DNA of 64,000 nucleotides from VRUE01 sp963702955 (lineage in GTDB: Bacteria > Actinomycetota > Thermoleophilia > Solirubrobacterales > 70-9): contig OY969774.1 in assembly GCA_963702955.1 (NCBI GenBank), positions 2,356,001 through 2,420,000 on the forward strand, written 5' to 3'. Of the stretch, positions 16,474-25,189 are shown piece after piece. The position numbers and the translations under genes are program-made. The notes under the pieces were generated by a model, which saw only the letters and a program-made list of their open reading frames with translations, did not search any database and was not told where the DNA came from. The stretch's first letter is position 1; every line of letters begins with the position of its first letter.

Positions 16474-16693
16474 GGTCGGCTAACTGTCAACGTCGACCCC
16501 AAGGTCGGCGGCAGCGTCCGACCCGGTCGGTTGGTTCTCGGGCAGACGGCGAGCTGACTCCTAGCGTCGTTGTCGGCCCGGAGGGCCGACTTGCATCCGT
16601 TGTGTCGCTCGCCGCCCCCCGAGGATCTCCGACGTGACTTCATAGGAGCGTGGCATCGCCCCAAGTTAGGTCTGTCCGACGGAGGTCCGTCCA
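16474..16693 (+). ncRNA. IS110 5' non-coding region, candidate bridge RNA
   Basis: These 220 bases between the HNH remnant and the IS110 transposase contain no coding frame but several stems. The clearest is GTCGGCCC-GGA-GGGCCGAC at 16572-16590, a perfect 8-bp hairpin. A weaker GTCGG...CCGAC stem lies near 16510-16530. In IS110 elements the non-coding end next to the transposase encodes a bridge RNA whose loops recognise target and donor DNA (established for IS621). Assignment here is by position and structure only; loop specificity cannot be read by eye. Confidence 0.45.
16641..16649 (+). repeat. CATAGGAGC direct repeat, left copy
   Basis: CATAGGAGC followed by GTGGCAT. The same nine bases recur at 17816-17824 followed by AACGCAT, right after the IS110 transposase stop. 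The spacing and shared CATAGGAGCNNNGCAT pattern suggest end or core sequences of the IS110 element, but true ends are not established. Confidence 0.4.
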
Positions 16694-17815
16694 ATGGCCA
16701 AACAAATGGAAGGGACGATGCGGATGATTGTGATCGGAGCGGACACCCACAAAGACACCCATACCGCTGTCGCGGTGGCAGGCGGCACCGGCAAGCTAGT
16801 CGACGAGTTGACCGCGGCTGCCCGCAAGCCTGGCTTCGCCCAGCACCTCGACTGGGCCCGTGGCCTGGGCTCCGAGCGGGTGTGGGCGATCGAGGACTGC
16901 CGCCACGTCTCTGGCGGCCTGGAGCGCTTCCTGGTCGCAAGCGGCGAGCGGGTCGTTCGAGTCCCTCCGAAGCTGATGGGCCAATCGCGCAAGGGTTCGC
17001 GCGAGCGCGGCAAGTCCGATCCGATCGACGCCGCAAACGTCGCCCGGGCAGCGCTGCGGGAGGGAGTCGAGAACCTTCCCGCGGCCTACCTCGACGAGGA
17101 GGCGATGGAGATCAAGCTGTTGCTCGACCATCGCGAGAACCTTGTTCGTGCCCGCTCCAGCGACCAAAGGCGCCTGCGCTGGCACCTGCACCAGCTCTTT
17201 CCCGAGCTTGAGATCCCCGCTGGCGCCCTGGACCGGCTGGTCTGGTTGGACCGGATCGCCGGGCGGCTCTCTCGCGCCACCCAAGGCGCCCGAGTGCGCG
17301 TCGCCCGCGAGCTGCTGCGCTCGATCCGCTCCCAGGCGCGCAGGGCCGGCGAGCTCGAGCGCGAGATCGCGGCCCTGGTCAAGGCAAAAGCCCAGGAGCT
17401 CTTGACCTTGCCCGGCTGCGGGTCGCTGAGCGCGGCAAAGATCCTCGCCGAGACGGCCGGGGTCGAGCGCTTTGCCTCCGATGCCAAGCTGGCCCGCCTT
17501 GCCGGGGTGGCGCCGGTTCCCGCCTCCTCGGGCCGCCGCGATCGCCACCGGCTCGATCGCAGTGGCAACCGCCAGCTCAACTGCGCTCTTCACCGCATCG
17601 CCGTGACCCAAGGCCGCATGCATCCACCCGCGCGTGAATTCCTCGCTCGAAAGCAGGCCGAGGGAAAGTCCAGGATGGAGGCCCTGCGCTGTCTCAAGCG
17701 CCACCTAGCCCGCAAGGTCTGGAAGCTTTTGGTCGAATCTGAAAGGGAGAGATCCATGACCACCGTTGACACTCAGAGAGGCTCGCTGTCGCCGCAAATT
17801 GCGGTGGCGGCTTGA
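16694..17815 (+). CDS. IS110-family transposase (bridge-RNA-guided recombinase)
   Basis: 373 residues. The N-terminal RuvC-like DEDD domain shows IGADTHKDTHT, AIEDCRH and KSDPIDAANVARAAL. The C-terminal Transposase_20 domain shows LLTLPGCGSLSAAKILAETA, LARLAGVAPVPASSGRRDRH and the catalytic-serine region. Length is in the usual IS110 range and no lesion is visible. ATG 16694 follows a GGAGG at 16681. IS110 elements leave no long terminal inverted repeats or simple target duplications, which fits the absence of both here. Confidence 0.92.
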   Translation: MAKQMEGTMRMIVIGADTHKDTHTAVAVAGGTGKLVDELTAAARKPGFAQHLDWARGLGSERVWAIEDCRHVSGGLERFLVASGERVVRVPPKLMGQSRKGSRERGKSDPIDAANVARAALREGVENLPAAYLDEEAMEIKLLLDHRENLVRARSSDQRRLRWHLHQLFPELEIPAGALDRLVWLDRIAGRLSRATQGARVRVARELLRSIRSQARRAGELEREIAALVKAKAQELLTLPGCGSLSAAKILAETAGVERFASDAKLARLAGVAPVPASSGRRDRHRLDRSGNRQLNCALHRIAVTQGRMHPPAREFLARKQAEGKSRMEALRCLKRHLARKVWKLLVESERERSMTTVDTQRGSLSPQIAVAA

Positions 17816-17824
17816 CATAGGAGC
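17816..17824 (+). repeat. CATAGGAGC direct repeat, right copy
   Basis: Overlaps the transposase stop region and ends a few bases before ATG 17830 of the next gene. It pairs with the copy at 16641-16649 as a possible IS110 right-end or core motif. The GGAGC within it may also serve as the ribosome-binding site of the downstream gene. Confidence 0.4.
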
Positions 17825-17829
17825 AACGC

Positions 17830-18399
17830 ATGGAGATGGGTGGAGCGCAGCTGGACCCCGAGGTCCGCGAAGGGCTGGCGCGCAGCTGGAAGGGGCTGAT
17901 GGCCGTGGGGATCTGCGCGATCTTCGTCGGCTGCGTGGCGATCGTGGTGCCCGCGGTCGCCTCGGTCGGGACGGCGATCTTCATCGGCTGGGTCCTGGTC
18001 ATCGTCGGCGCCTTCCTCGTCGCCGGCGCCTTCGCTGCGCACTCGCTGGGGACGGTGCTGTGGCGGCTGCTGTGGGCGTTCCTGACCGTGATCGTCGGCC
18101 TCTGGCTGATCGTCGAGCCGCACAACGGCACCCTCACCCTGACCCTGGTGCTCGGCATCTACTTCCTGCTGATGGGCGTCACCCGGATTGCCGTCGCCTT
18201 CGCCGGCCGCGGCCAGCGGAACGCCGGCCTGCTCGGCCTCAGCGGCTTCGCCGGCCTGTTGATCGGCATCCTCGTCCTCGCCAAGTTCCCCAGCAGCGCC
18301 GACTGGGCGATCGGCCTCCTGGTAGGAATAGACCTGATCTTCGCCGGCTGGACCCTGACCAGCGTCGCGCTGGTCGGGCGCGATCTTTCTCGCGCCTAG
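17830..18399 (+). CDS. HdeD/DUF308-family membrane protein
   Basis: 189 residues with six hydrophobic segments in three pairs, e.g. GICAIFVGCVAIVVPAVAS, FIGWVLVIVGAFLVAGAFA and LTLTLVLGIYFLLMGVTRIA. The alternation and the GxxxI..P spacing match the HdeD/DUF308 family, acid-stress-linked inner-membrane proteins of unclear biochemistry. It lies directly downstream of the IS110 element, so its native promoter may have been displaced. Confidence 0.85.
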   Translation: MEMGGAQLDPEVREGLARSWKGLMAVGICAIFVGCVAIVVPAVASVGTAIFIGWVLVIVGAFLVAGAFAAHSLGTVLWRLLWAFLTVIVGLWLIVEPHNGTLTLTLVLGIYFLLMGVTRIAVAFAGRGQRNAGLLGLSGFAGLLIGILVLAKFPSSADWAIGLLVGIDLIFAGWTLTSVALVGRDLSRA

Positions 18400-18439
18400 C
18401 GCCGCGACAGGACCCGGGTGCCGCGACTACGATCCTTGG

Positions 18440-19825
18440 GTGAATTCGCCTCTGGTCCTGGTCATGGCGGCTGGGGAGGGCACGCGCATGCGTTCCTCCA
18501 CGCCGAAGATGCTGCATCCCGTCTGCGGGCGGCCGATGGTCGCCTGGCCGATCCTCGCCGCCCGCGAGGCCGGCGCCGGCCGCGTCGCGGCGATCGTCTC
18601 TCCCGGCCGCGACCTCTCGGCCGGGCTCCCGGCTGACGTCGAGACCGTCGTCCAGCCCCAGGCCGACGGCACCGGCGGCGCGGTTCGCGCCGCGACGGCG
18701 CTGATCGAGGCCGCTGAGACCGTCCTCGTCCTCTCCGGCGACGTGCCGCTGATCTCCGCGACGACGATCGCCGAGCTGCTCGGGGCCCACGCCGCGAGCA
18801 GCGCCGCGGCGACGATGCTGACGATCGAGCTCGACGACCCGGCCGCCTACGGTCGCGTCGTCCGCGGCGCCGGCGGCGATGTCGAGCGCGTGGTCGAGGC
18901 GAAAGCGGCCGGCGACGCGAACCCCGAGGAGCTGGCGATCCGCGAGATCAACGCCGGCACCTACGCCTTCGACGCGGCGCCGCTCGCCGCCGCGCTCGGC
19001 GCCATCTCCAACGACAACGCCCAGGGCGAGTACTACCTGCCCGACGTCTTCGGCGCCCTGCGCGAGGCCGGCCACACGGTCGCCGCCCACCTGACCGAGG
19101 ATCTCGCCGTGACGATGGGCGTCAACAACCGCGCCGACCTCGCCACGGTCGAGGCCGAGGGCCGCCGCCGCCTGCTCGAAGCCCACATGCTGGCCGGCGT
19201 CACCGTCGTCGACCCCGGCTCGACCTGGATCGACGCCGGGGTCGAGATCGCCGCCGACGCGCGCGTCGAGCCCGGCAGCAGCCTGCGCGGCGCCACCGCG
19301 GTCGGCGCCGGCTCGGTGGTCGGGCCGCTGACCACGCTGATCGACACGGTGCTCGGCGCCGACGTCGCCGTCCCGCACTCCTACCTGGTCGAGTGCGAGG
19401 TGCTCGACGGCTGCAGCGTCGGCCCCTTCGCCTACCTGCGTCCCGGCGCCCACCTCGAGCCCGGCGCCAAGGCCGGCACCTTCGTCGAGATCAAGAACTC
19501 GCGCATCGGCCCCGGCGCCAAGGTGCCGCACCTGGCCTACGTCGGCGACGCCGAGGTCGGCGCCGGCAGCAACCTCGGCGCCGGCACGATCACCGCCAAC
19601 TACGACGGTTTCCGCAAGAGCCGCACGGTTATCGGCGACCACGTGCGGATCGGCGTTGACACGATGCTGGTGGCGCCTGTAGAAGTCGGGGACGCCGCCT
19701 ACACTGGGGCCGGAGCGGTGATCAAGAAGGACGTCCCCGAGGGGGCGCTTGCCGTGAGCGAGAACGACCAGCGGAACATCGAGGGCTACTCCGAGCGCAA
19801 GGCGAAGGAGAATAGAGAGGCATGA
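18440..19825 (+). CDS. glmU: Bifunctional UDP-GlcNAc pyrophosphorylase / glucosamine-1-phosphate acetyltransferase
   Basis: 461 residues, GTG start. N-terminal uridylyltransferase: LVMAAGEGTRMRSSTPKMLH, QADGTGGAVRAA, LVLSGDVPLIS. C-terminal left-handed beta-helix acetyltransferase: GPFAYLRPGAHLEPGAKAGT, GAGTITANYDGFRKSRTVIG (catalytic NYDG region) and TGAGAVIKKDVPEGALAV. It makes UDP-N-acetylglucosamine for peptidoglycan in the cytoplasm. The stop codon lies inside the hairpin at 19821-19886, and prs follows. Confidence 0.96.
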   Translation: MNSPLVLVMAAGEGTRMRSSTPKMLHPVCGRPMVAWPILAAREAGAGRVAAIVSPGRDLSAGLPADVETVVQPQADGTGGAVRAATALIEAAETVLVLSGDVPLISATTIAELLGAHAASSAAATMLTIELDDPAAYGRVVRGAGGDVERVVEAKAAGDANPEELAIREINAGTYAFDAAPLAAALGAISNDNAQGEYYLPDVFGALREAGHTVAAHLTEDLAVTMGVNNRADLATVEAEGRRRLLEAHMLAGVTVVDPGSTWIDAGVEIAADARVEPGSSLRGATAVGAGSVVGPLTTLIDTVLGADVAVPHSYLVECEVLDGCSVGPFAYLRPGAHLEPGAKAGTFVEIKNSRIGPGAKVPHLAYVGDAEVGAGSNLGAGTITANYDGFRKSRTVIGDHVRIGVDTMLVAPVEVGDAAYTGAGAVIKKDVPEGALAVSENDQRNIEGYSERKAKENREA

Positions 19826-19886
19826 ATGCGCAAATCGACACGGTGATCTCCGGTTGCTCGAGTCCGGGGCGATTTGCGCGTTCATG
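19821..19886. repeat. 17-bp inverted repeat spanning the glmU stop
   Basis: CATGAATGCGCAAATCG at 19821-19837 and CGATTTGCGCGTTCATG at 19870-19886 are inverted with one mismatch, separated by 32 bases. The left arm contains the glmU TGA. There is no T-run afterwards, so it does not look like a simple intrinsic terminator. It ends 9 bases before the prs start and could modulate expression or mRNA stability between the two genes. Confidence 0.65.
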
Positions 19887-19895
19887 GTTGGTTCC

Positions 19896-20924
19896 ATGAG
19901 CACGATCGAGCAGCGCCCCGAGGCGGCCCCGACCGCGATCCCGCACGACTACTCGAAGCGGATGATGGTCTTCGGCGGCCGCAGCTCGATGGAGCTGGCG
20001 GCGAAAGTGGCCGGCAAGCTCGGCCTCGACATCGGCCAGGTGACGCTGAAGACCTTCGCCAACGGCGAGGTCTACTGCCGCTACGAGGAGTCGATCCGCG
20101 GCGCCGACGTCTTCATCGTCCAGTCGACCTGCGCCAACGAGCAGAGCGGGATGACGCCGAACGACGCCCTGGTCGAGCTGCTGACGATGATCGACGCCGC
20201 CCAGGGCGCCTCCGCCCACCGGATCATCGCCGTGCTGCCCTGGTACGGCTACGCCCGCCAGGACAAGAAGTCGGCGCCGCGCGAGCCGATCTCGGCCCGC
20301 ATCGTCGCCAAGTGCCTGGAGGGGGTCGGCACCGACCGCGTCCTCACCATGGACCTGCACGCCGGCCAGGTGCAGGGCTTCTTCCACGTCCCGGTCGACC
20401 ACATGACGGCGATGCCGATGCTTACCCAGTGGTTCGCCGACCAGGAACTGACCGAGGAGCTGGTGATCGTCTCCCCCGACGCCGGCCGGGTGAAGACGGC
20501 GCGCAACTTCGCCCGCCGCATCGGCACCCACTGGGCGGTGATGGAGAAGGAGCGCCCGGCCCAGCAGGTGGCCGAGATCGGCTACGTGGTCGGCGACGTC
20601 AAGGGCAAGACCGCGGTCCTGGTCGACGACATGATCGACACCGCCGGGACCCTCTGCGCCGCCGCCCAGACGGTGCTCGACGAGGGCGCGGCGCGGGTGA
20701 TCGCCTGCGCCACCCACGGCGTCTTCTCCGGCCCCGCCTACGAACGGCTCGCCGACTCGGCGATCGAGCGGATCGTCGTCACCGACACGCTGCCGCTGCG
20801 CCCCGGCGCCCCCGACAACATCGTCGTCCTCTCGACCGCGACCACCTTCGCCGACTCGATCCGCCGCATCTTCACCGACGACTCGGTGTCCGAGATCTTC
20901 GCCGGAGAGAACCAGCTCTTCTGA
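19896..20924 (+). CDS. prs: Ribose-phosphate pyrophosphokinase
   Basis: 342 residues from ATG 19896 (MSTIEQRPEAAP). Class I PRPP synthase motifs: FGGRSSMELAAKVAGKLG, GEVYCRYEESIRGADVFIVQ, RQDKKSAPREPISARIVAK, VVSPDAG-type VIVSPDAGRVKTA and the PRPP-binding loop VLVDDMIDTAGTLCAAAQ. It makes PRPP from ribose-5-phosphate and ATP. Pairing with glmU is the common order in Gram-positive bacteria. The stop TGA shares its A with the next ATG. Confidence 0.96.
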   Translation: MSTIEQRPEAAPTAIPHDYSKRMMVFGGRSSMELAAKVAGKLGLDIGQVTLKTFANGEVYCRYEESIRGADVFIVQSTCANEQSGMTPNDALVELLTMIDAAQGASAHRIIAVLPWYGYARQDKKSAPREPISARIVAKCLEGVGTDRVLTMDLHAGQVQGFFHVPVDHMTAMPMLTQWFADQELTEELVIVSPDAGRVKTARNFARRIGTHWAVMEKERPAQQVAEIGYVVGDVKGKTAVLVDDMIDTAGTLCAAAQTVLDEGAARVIACATHGVFSGPAYERLADSAIERIVVTDTLPLRPGAPDNIVVLSTATTFADSIRRIFTDDSVSEIFAGENQLF

Positions 20925-21655
20925 TGGCCGACGGGCTGCGCCTGGTCGGCCACAAGGGCGCCGACCTGATCGCGCCGGGCAACACGCTGGAGAGCTTCGC
21001 CGCCGCGGTCGCGGCCGGCGTCGACACGATCGAGCTCGACGTGCTCTGGCTGCGCGACTCCCACCTGCCGCTCGAGCAGCGGGCGCCGCTTGTGGTCGCC
21101 CACGACTGGGCGGACGCGGAGCGGCGCACGCCGCTGCAGCTGACCGAGGCACTCGACGCGTTTCTGGCGCCCCCCCTCGACCGGGTCGAGATCGACCTCG
21201 ACGTGAAGCTGCCCGGCCGCGAGGAGGAGATCGTCGCGGCCCTGCGCGAGCGAGGTCTCCTCGACCGGGCGATGATCTCGACGATGGAGATGTACACGCT
21301 GAAACGGATCCTCGAGCTGGAGCCCGGGCTGCGGCGCGGCTGGACCTACCCCAAGGTGACCAAGGACTGGGCCTCGAAGCGCTGGGCGAAGCTGCCGATG
21401 ACGGCGGCGATGGTCGCGATGCGCCATCGCCTCCCCGGGCTGGCGGCCGAGAAGCTGCCGAAGTTCGGGGTCGCCGCGATGTGGGTCTACCACCCGCTGG
21501 TCAGCTCCCGCCTGGCGCGCATCTGCAAGCTGGCCGAGGTCGAGCTGATCGCCTGGACGGTCGACGACCTGGCGGGGATGCGGAAGCTGACCGCGGCCGG
21601 CGTCGACGGCATCTGCTCCAACGATCCGCGGCTGTTCGCGCGGCTGCGAGGCTAG
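20924..21655 (+). CDS. Glycerophosphodiester phosphodiesterase family protein
   Basis: 243 residues. RLVGHKGADLIAPGNTLESF carries the first catalytic histidine (HKG in place of the more common HRG). VDTIELDVLW and VVAHDW provide the metal ligands and second histidine. VELIAWTVDD and GVDGICSNDPRLF close the TIM barrel. The family hydrolyses glycerophosphodiesters to glycerol-3-phosphate. No signal peptide is seen, so it is likely cytoplasmic. It overlaps prs by one base, and its stop overlaps that of the convergent ABC1 gene. Confidence 0.9.
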   Translation: MADGLRLVGHKGADLIAPGNTLESFAAAVAAGVDTIELDVLWLRDSHLPLEQRAPLVVAHDWADAERRTPLQLTEALDAFLAPPLDRVEIDLDVKLPGREEEIVAALRERGLLDRAMISTMEMYTLKRILELEPGLRRGWTYPKVTKDWASKRWAKLPMTAAMVAMRHRLPGLAAEKLPKFGVAAMWVYHPLVSSRLARICKLAEVELIAWTVDDLAGMRKLTAAGVDGICSNDPRLFARLRG

Positions 21656-23071
21656 GGCGCGCTCGCCAGTCCCGGGGCTCGCTGCACGCCGCGCTCCTCG
21701 AAGTACTCCCATTCCTGCTCGCCCAGCTCGGTAGCCGGCGGGTCGGCGTAGACCCACTCGCGGAAGATCCGGTGCCAGTTGCGCTTGGCGCGGAGCTGGC
21801 CGAGCACGGCGACGACGCCGATTTCCATCCGCCGCCCCATCAGCTCGTCGGCGGGGATCGACTCGCGCCGCATCAGGTCGTAGTACTCCGAGCGCGGGTC
21901 GTTGGTTCAACTCGATGATCTTCATCACCCGCTTCGGGGTGATTTCGATCTCGCGGTCCTCGACGTACCAGCCGCCGACCGCGCGCATGTGCTCCATCAG
22001 CCGCTCGGCGTCGAGCTTCGAGGGGTGCTTGATGAAGCCGAGGTCGTGCAGCGCCTCGCGGAAGGCCTCGGGGTCGTCGCGCGAGGCGGCGTCGAAGGCG
22101 CGCTGCTCGAGCACGATCTGCTCGCGGTCGAGCTTCTTGGTCATGCCGAAGTCGAGGAAGGCGACCCGGCCGTCGGCCATCAGCAGGTAGTTGCCGGGGT
22201 GGGGGTCGGCGTTGAAGTGCTGCAGGTTGTAGATCGAGCCGAGGCTGCCGCGGAAGACGATCTCGCCGAAGCGGCTGCGCTGCTCGTGCGGAAGCTGCTT
22301 GATCTGCTCGAAGCCGATCCCCTCGACCAGCTCGGTGACCAGCACGCGGCGGCGCGAGAGCCGGGTGATCACTTCCGGCACGTAGATGAACGGGTGGTCG
22401 CGGTAGGCGCGGGCGAAGGTGCGCTGGTTCTGCGCCTCGTACTCGTAGTCGAGCTCCTCCATCACCCGCTCGCGCAGCTCGTGGGCGATCGCCTTCGCGT
22501 CGAGGCCGGGGGCGAGGGCGCGCGCCAGCCGCACGATCGTGCCGGCGTTGCGCAGGTCGGCGTCGAGCGCCTCGGCGATCCCCGGGTACTGGATCTTGAC
22601 CGCGACCCGGCGCCCGTCGAGCAGCTCGGCGCGGTGCACCTGGCCGATCGAGGCGGCGGCGAACGCCTCGTGGTCGAACTCGGCGAACAGCTCGGAGACC
22701 GGTTCGTCGTCGTACTCCTCGAGCAGCACCTTCTCGACCTTCTCCCAGGGCATCGCAGGAGCGTCGGTGCGCAGCTTGGCGAGCTGCTCCTGGTAGATCT
22801 CGCGGTACTCCTCGGGGATGAACTCGGTGTCGATGAAGGAGGCGAACTGGCCGAGCTTCATCGCCGCGCCCTTCATCTGGCCGAGCGCGCCGACCATCTT
22901 CAGCGCCGTCTCCAGGTGGCGCTGCTCGAGCTTCTCCTTGCCGCTCTCCTCCGAGCGGGCGACGTTGGACGCCTTCGTGCCCGCGTAGCGGGCGCCCTGG
23001 ACGCCGACGATCGAGCCCAGCTTGGCCGAGCGCCGCACCCGACCCTTCGGGATCTTTGCCTCGTCGGCCAC
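21652..23071 (-). pseudogene. ABC1/UbiB-family atypical kinase, broken by a one-base frameshift
   Basis: GTG 23071 opens an ABC1 kinase: LGQMKGAAMKLGQFASFIDT (the KxGQ motif), ASIGQVHRAEL, VAVKIQYPGI, and HFNADPHPGNYLLM with VAFLDFGMTKKL. The long frame stops matching the family at about 21902, after IIELN. The natural C-terminus (DPRSEYYDLMRRESIPADEL onward) continues in another frame to 21652. Changing GTTGAAC to GTTGAC at ~21905 (reverse strand) restores ELTNDPRSEYY. Either this is a recent pseudogene or the base is a sequencing error; I lean to the latter because every kinase motif is intact. Confidence 0.85.
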
Positions 23072-23095
23072 GTTGCAAGTATCCTCTCCCGCTCG

Positions 23096-23791
23096 ATGGC
23101 TCGTGCCCGCGAAAAGCTCAAAGCCGCTCCCCGCGCCGAGTTCGGCTCGCGCAGCTCGCGCCGCCTGCGCGGCGAGGGCCTGGTGCCCGGCGTCGTCTAC
23201 GCCGGCGGCTCCGAGGCGCGCGCCTTCCAGGTGGCCGAACGCGACGTCCGCCTGGTGCTCTCCGGCGGGCAGGCGCTGTTCGATCTCGAGCTCGACGGCT
23301 CGAAAGCCGTTCCGGTCGTCGTCAAGGACCAGCAGCTGCACCCGGTGCGCGGCAACCTCCAGCACATCGACCTGCAGGAAGTGAAGCTCGACGAGGAGAT
23401 CCAGGCCGAGGTCGCGCTCGAGCTGGAGGGCGCCGAGGTCGCGCCCGGCGTCAAAGAGGGCGGCGTGCTCGAGCACGTCACCCGCGAGGTCACCGTCGAA
23501 GCCCTGCCGACCGACATCCCCGAGCGGCTGGTGGCCGACGTCTCCGCGATGGAGATCAACGACACCGTCACGCTCGCCTCGGTCGCGGCGCCCGAGGGCG
23601 TCAAGTTCGTCGCCGACGAGCTCGAGGAGATCACGATCGCCACGCTCTCGCCGCCCCGCGTCGAGGAAGAGCCCGAGCCCGTCGTCGAGGAGGAGGCCGA
23701 GCTGGTCGGCGAGGAGGGCGAGGCCCCGGCCGCCGAGGAGGGCGCCGAGAGCGCCGAGGGCGGCGACTCCGGCGAGTCCGGCGGGGAGTAG
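23096..23791 (+). CDS. rplY: 50S ribosomal protein L25/general stress protein Ctc
   Basis: 231 residues, the long Ctc form. The N-terminal L25 domain shows REKLKAAPRAEFGSRSSRRL, GLVPGVVYAGG and HPVRGNLQHIDLQEV. The TL5/Ctc C-terminal beta domain runs to ~205. A tail of about 35 residues rich in Glu and Ala follows. The protein binds 5S rRNA in the large subunit. It starts 25 bases from the divergent ABC1 start and is followed by pth with almost no gap, the standard rplY-pth pairing. Confidence 0.94.
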   Translation: MARAREKLKAAPRAEFGSRSSRRLRGEGLVPGVVYAGGSEARAFQVAERDVRLVLSGGQALFDLELDGSKAVPVVVKDQQLHPVRGNLQHIDLQEVKLDEEIQAEVALELEGAEVAPGVKEGGVLEHVTREVTVEALPTDIPERLVADVSAMEINDTVTLASVAAPEGVKFVADELEEITIATLSPPRVEEEPEPVVEEEAELVGEEGEAPAAEEGAESAEGGDSGESGGE

Positions 23792-23799
23792 CCACGTCG

Positions 23800-24402
23800 A
23801 TCTTCCGCCGCCGCGCCGCCCGCGGCGAGGGCGCGGATGGCGATCGCATCCTGGTCGTCGGGCTCGGCAATCCCGGCCCCGAGCACGCCGGTAGCCGCCA
23901 CAACGTCGGCTTCGAGGTCGGCGAGGAGCTGGCGCGGCGCTGGGACCTGCCGCGGCCGCGAAAGAAGTTCGGCGGCCTGATCGCCGAAGGGCGGACCCGT
24001 CCCGGCGGGCCGCGCGTCGCGCTGCTGCTGCCGCAGACCTACATGAACGCCTCCGGCGACGCGGCCGGCCCGGCGCGGGGATCGCTGAAGGCGCCGCTCG
24101 ACCGGGTGGTCGTCCTGCACGACGAGATCGACCTGCCGTTCGGCGAGGTGAAGAGCCGCCTCGGCGGCGGCCTCGCCGGCCACAACGGCCTCAAGAGCCT
24201 CAAACGGGGGCTGGGGAGCGCCGAGTTCTGGCGCGTCCGGGTCGGCGTCGGCCGCCCCGACTCGACCGACCCGGAGGTCGTCTCCGCCTACGTGCTGGGG
24301 CGCTTCCGCGAGCCGCGGGCCGAGGTCGAGGCGCTGGTCGGCCGTGCCGCCGAGGAGGCCGAGCGGCTGGTCGAACGGCTAGGTTCCGGCGACGATGAGT
24401 GA
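23800..24402 (+). CDS. pth: Peptidyl-tRNA hydrolase, start codon unclear
   Basis: About 200 residues. Motifs: VGLGNPGPEHAGSRHNVGFE with the catalytic His in SRHNVGF, LLPQTYMNASGDA, LHDEIDLPFGEVKSRLGGG and LAGHNGLKSLKRGLGS. It releases peptides from peptidyl-tRNA. No ATG, GTG or TTG occurs in frame between the rplY stop region and the first conserved residue. Candidates are ATC at 23800 or a codon within rplY. The end at 24402 overlaps the next gene by a few bases. Confidence 0.9.
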   Translation: MFRRRAARGEGADGDRILVVGLGNPGPEHAGSRHNVGFEVGEELARRWDLPRPRKKFGGLIAEGRTRPGGPRVALLLPQTYMNASGDAAGPARGSLKAPLDRVVVLHDEIDLPFGEVKSRLGGGLAGHNGLKSLKRGLGSAEFWRVRVGVGRPDSTDPEVVSAYVLGRFREPRAEVEALVGRAAEEAERLVERLGSGDDE

Positions 24403-25123
24403 GCCTGCCGAGCGCACGAGCTACGAGGTCGACGAGCAGGGCGTCGCGCTGCTGCGCCTGCAGCGCCCCGAGGCGCGCAACGCGATCGACACCCGGATGC
24501 TGGTCGAGCTGCTCGAGCACCTCGCGGTCGCCCGCGGCGACGAGGCCGTCCGCGTGCTGGTCGTCAGCTCCTCTGACCCGATGGGGCTCTCGGCCGGCGC
24601 CGACGTCAAGGAGCAGCTCGACGAGGAGGGCAAGGTCCGCCGCATGCAGCTCTTCGCCGACCTCTACGACGCCGTCGTCGGCTTCCCGAGGCCGACCGTC
24701 GCGGTCTGCCACGGCGACGTCGTCGGCGGCGGCGCGGAGATCGCCGTCGCCTGCGACATGCGGGTCGGCGGCGCCAACCTGCGGATGCGCTTCCCCGGCG
24801 CCGCCCTCGGCGTCCCCGTCGGCCCGGCCCGGCTGGCGACCCTCTGCGGCCTCGCGACCGCCAAGTACCTGCTGCTCTCCTCGCGCACCGTCGGCGCCGA
24901 CGAGGCGCTGCGCCTCGGCCTCGTCAACCGGGTCGCGCCGACCGCGACCACCGAGGAGGCGGCGCTCCAGCTGGCCGCCTCGGTCGCCGCCCATCCGCCC
25001 GAGGCGGTAGCCCGCCTGAAGCGGATGCTGCACGAGTGGGACGACATAGAGGGCCGCTCGCGTCACGAGGGCGAGGGCCAGGTCGAGTGGGCCCGCACCG
25101 GCCCCGGCCTCCCGCAGCGCTAG
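24395..25123 (+). CDS. Enoyl-CoA hydratase/isomerase family protein
   Basis: 242 residues, crotonase fold. Oxyanion-hole segments are visible: GLSAGADVKEQL and CHGDVVGGGAEIAVACDMRV. FPGAALGVPVGPARLATLCG and ALRLGLVNRVA follow. The usual catalytic glutamates are not both obvious, so the exact reaction (hydratase, isomerase or other CoA chemistry) is open. It overlaps pth. The last base of its stop is also the first base of the palindromic repeat at 25123. Confidence 0.88.
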   Translation: MSEPAERTSYEVDEQGVALLRLQRPEARNAIDTRMLVELLEHLAVARGDEAVRVLVVSSSDPMGLSAGADVKEQLDEEGKVRRMQLFADLYDAVVGFPRPTVAVCHGDVVGGGAEIAVACDMRVGGANLRMRFPGAALGVPVGPARLATLCGLATAKYLLLSSRTVGADEALRLGLVNRVAPTATTEEAALQLAASVAAHPPEAVARLKRMLHEWDDIEGRSRHEGEGQVEWARTGPGLPQR

Positions 25124-25172
25124 ACGTGCCGGGAGTTAGATACCGATGTGGGCACTAAATCACCGGCACGTC
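25123..25172. repeat. Palindromic repeat family 1, copy c (50 bp, intergenic)
   Basis: Starts GACGTGCCGGGAGTTAG and ends CTAAATCACCGGCACGTC, arms imperfectly complementary, same 50-bp length as the coding copies. It lies between the enoyl-CoA hydratase stop and the reductase start at 25190. It is the only family 1 copy seen outside a coding sequence and the most diverged in its middle. CAGC and GCTG just outside extend the dyad. Confidence 0.8.
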
Positions 25173-25189
25173 GCTGCGAGAATGCGCGC

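Noticed and set aside
20738..23476. A 912-codon frame on the - strand around the ABC1 kinase
   Set aside because: Only the central part is the kinase. The N-terminal extension is antisense to rplY and the C-terminal part after ~21902 is antisense to the GDPD and prs genes, created by the frameshift.
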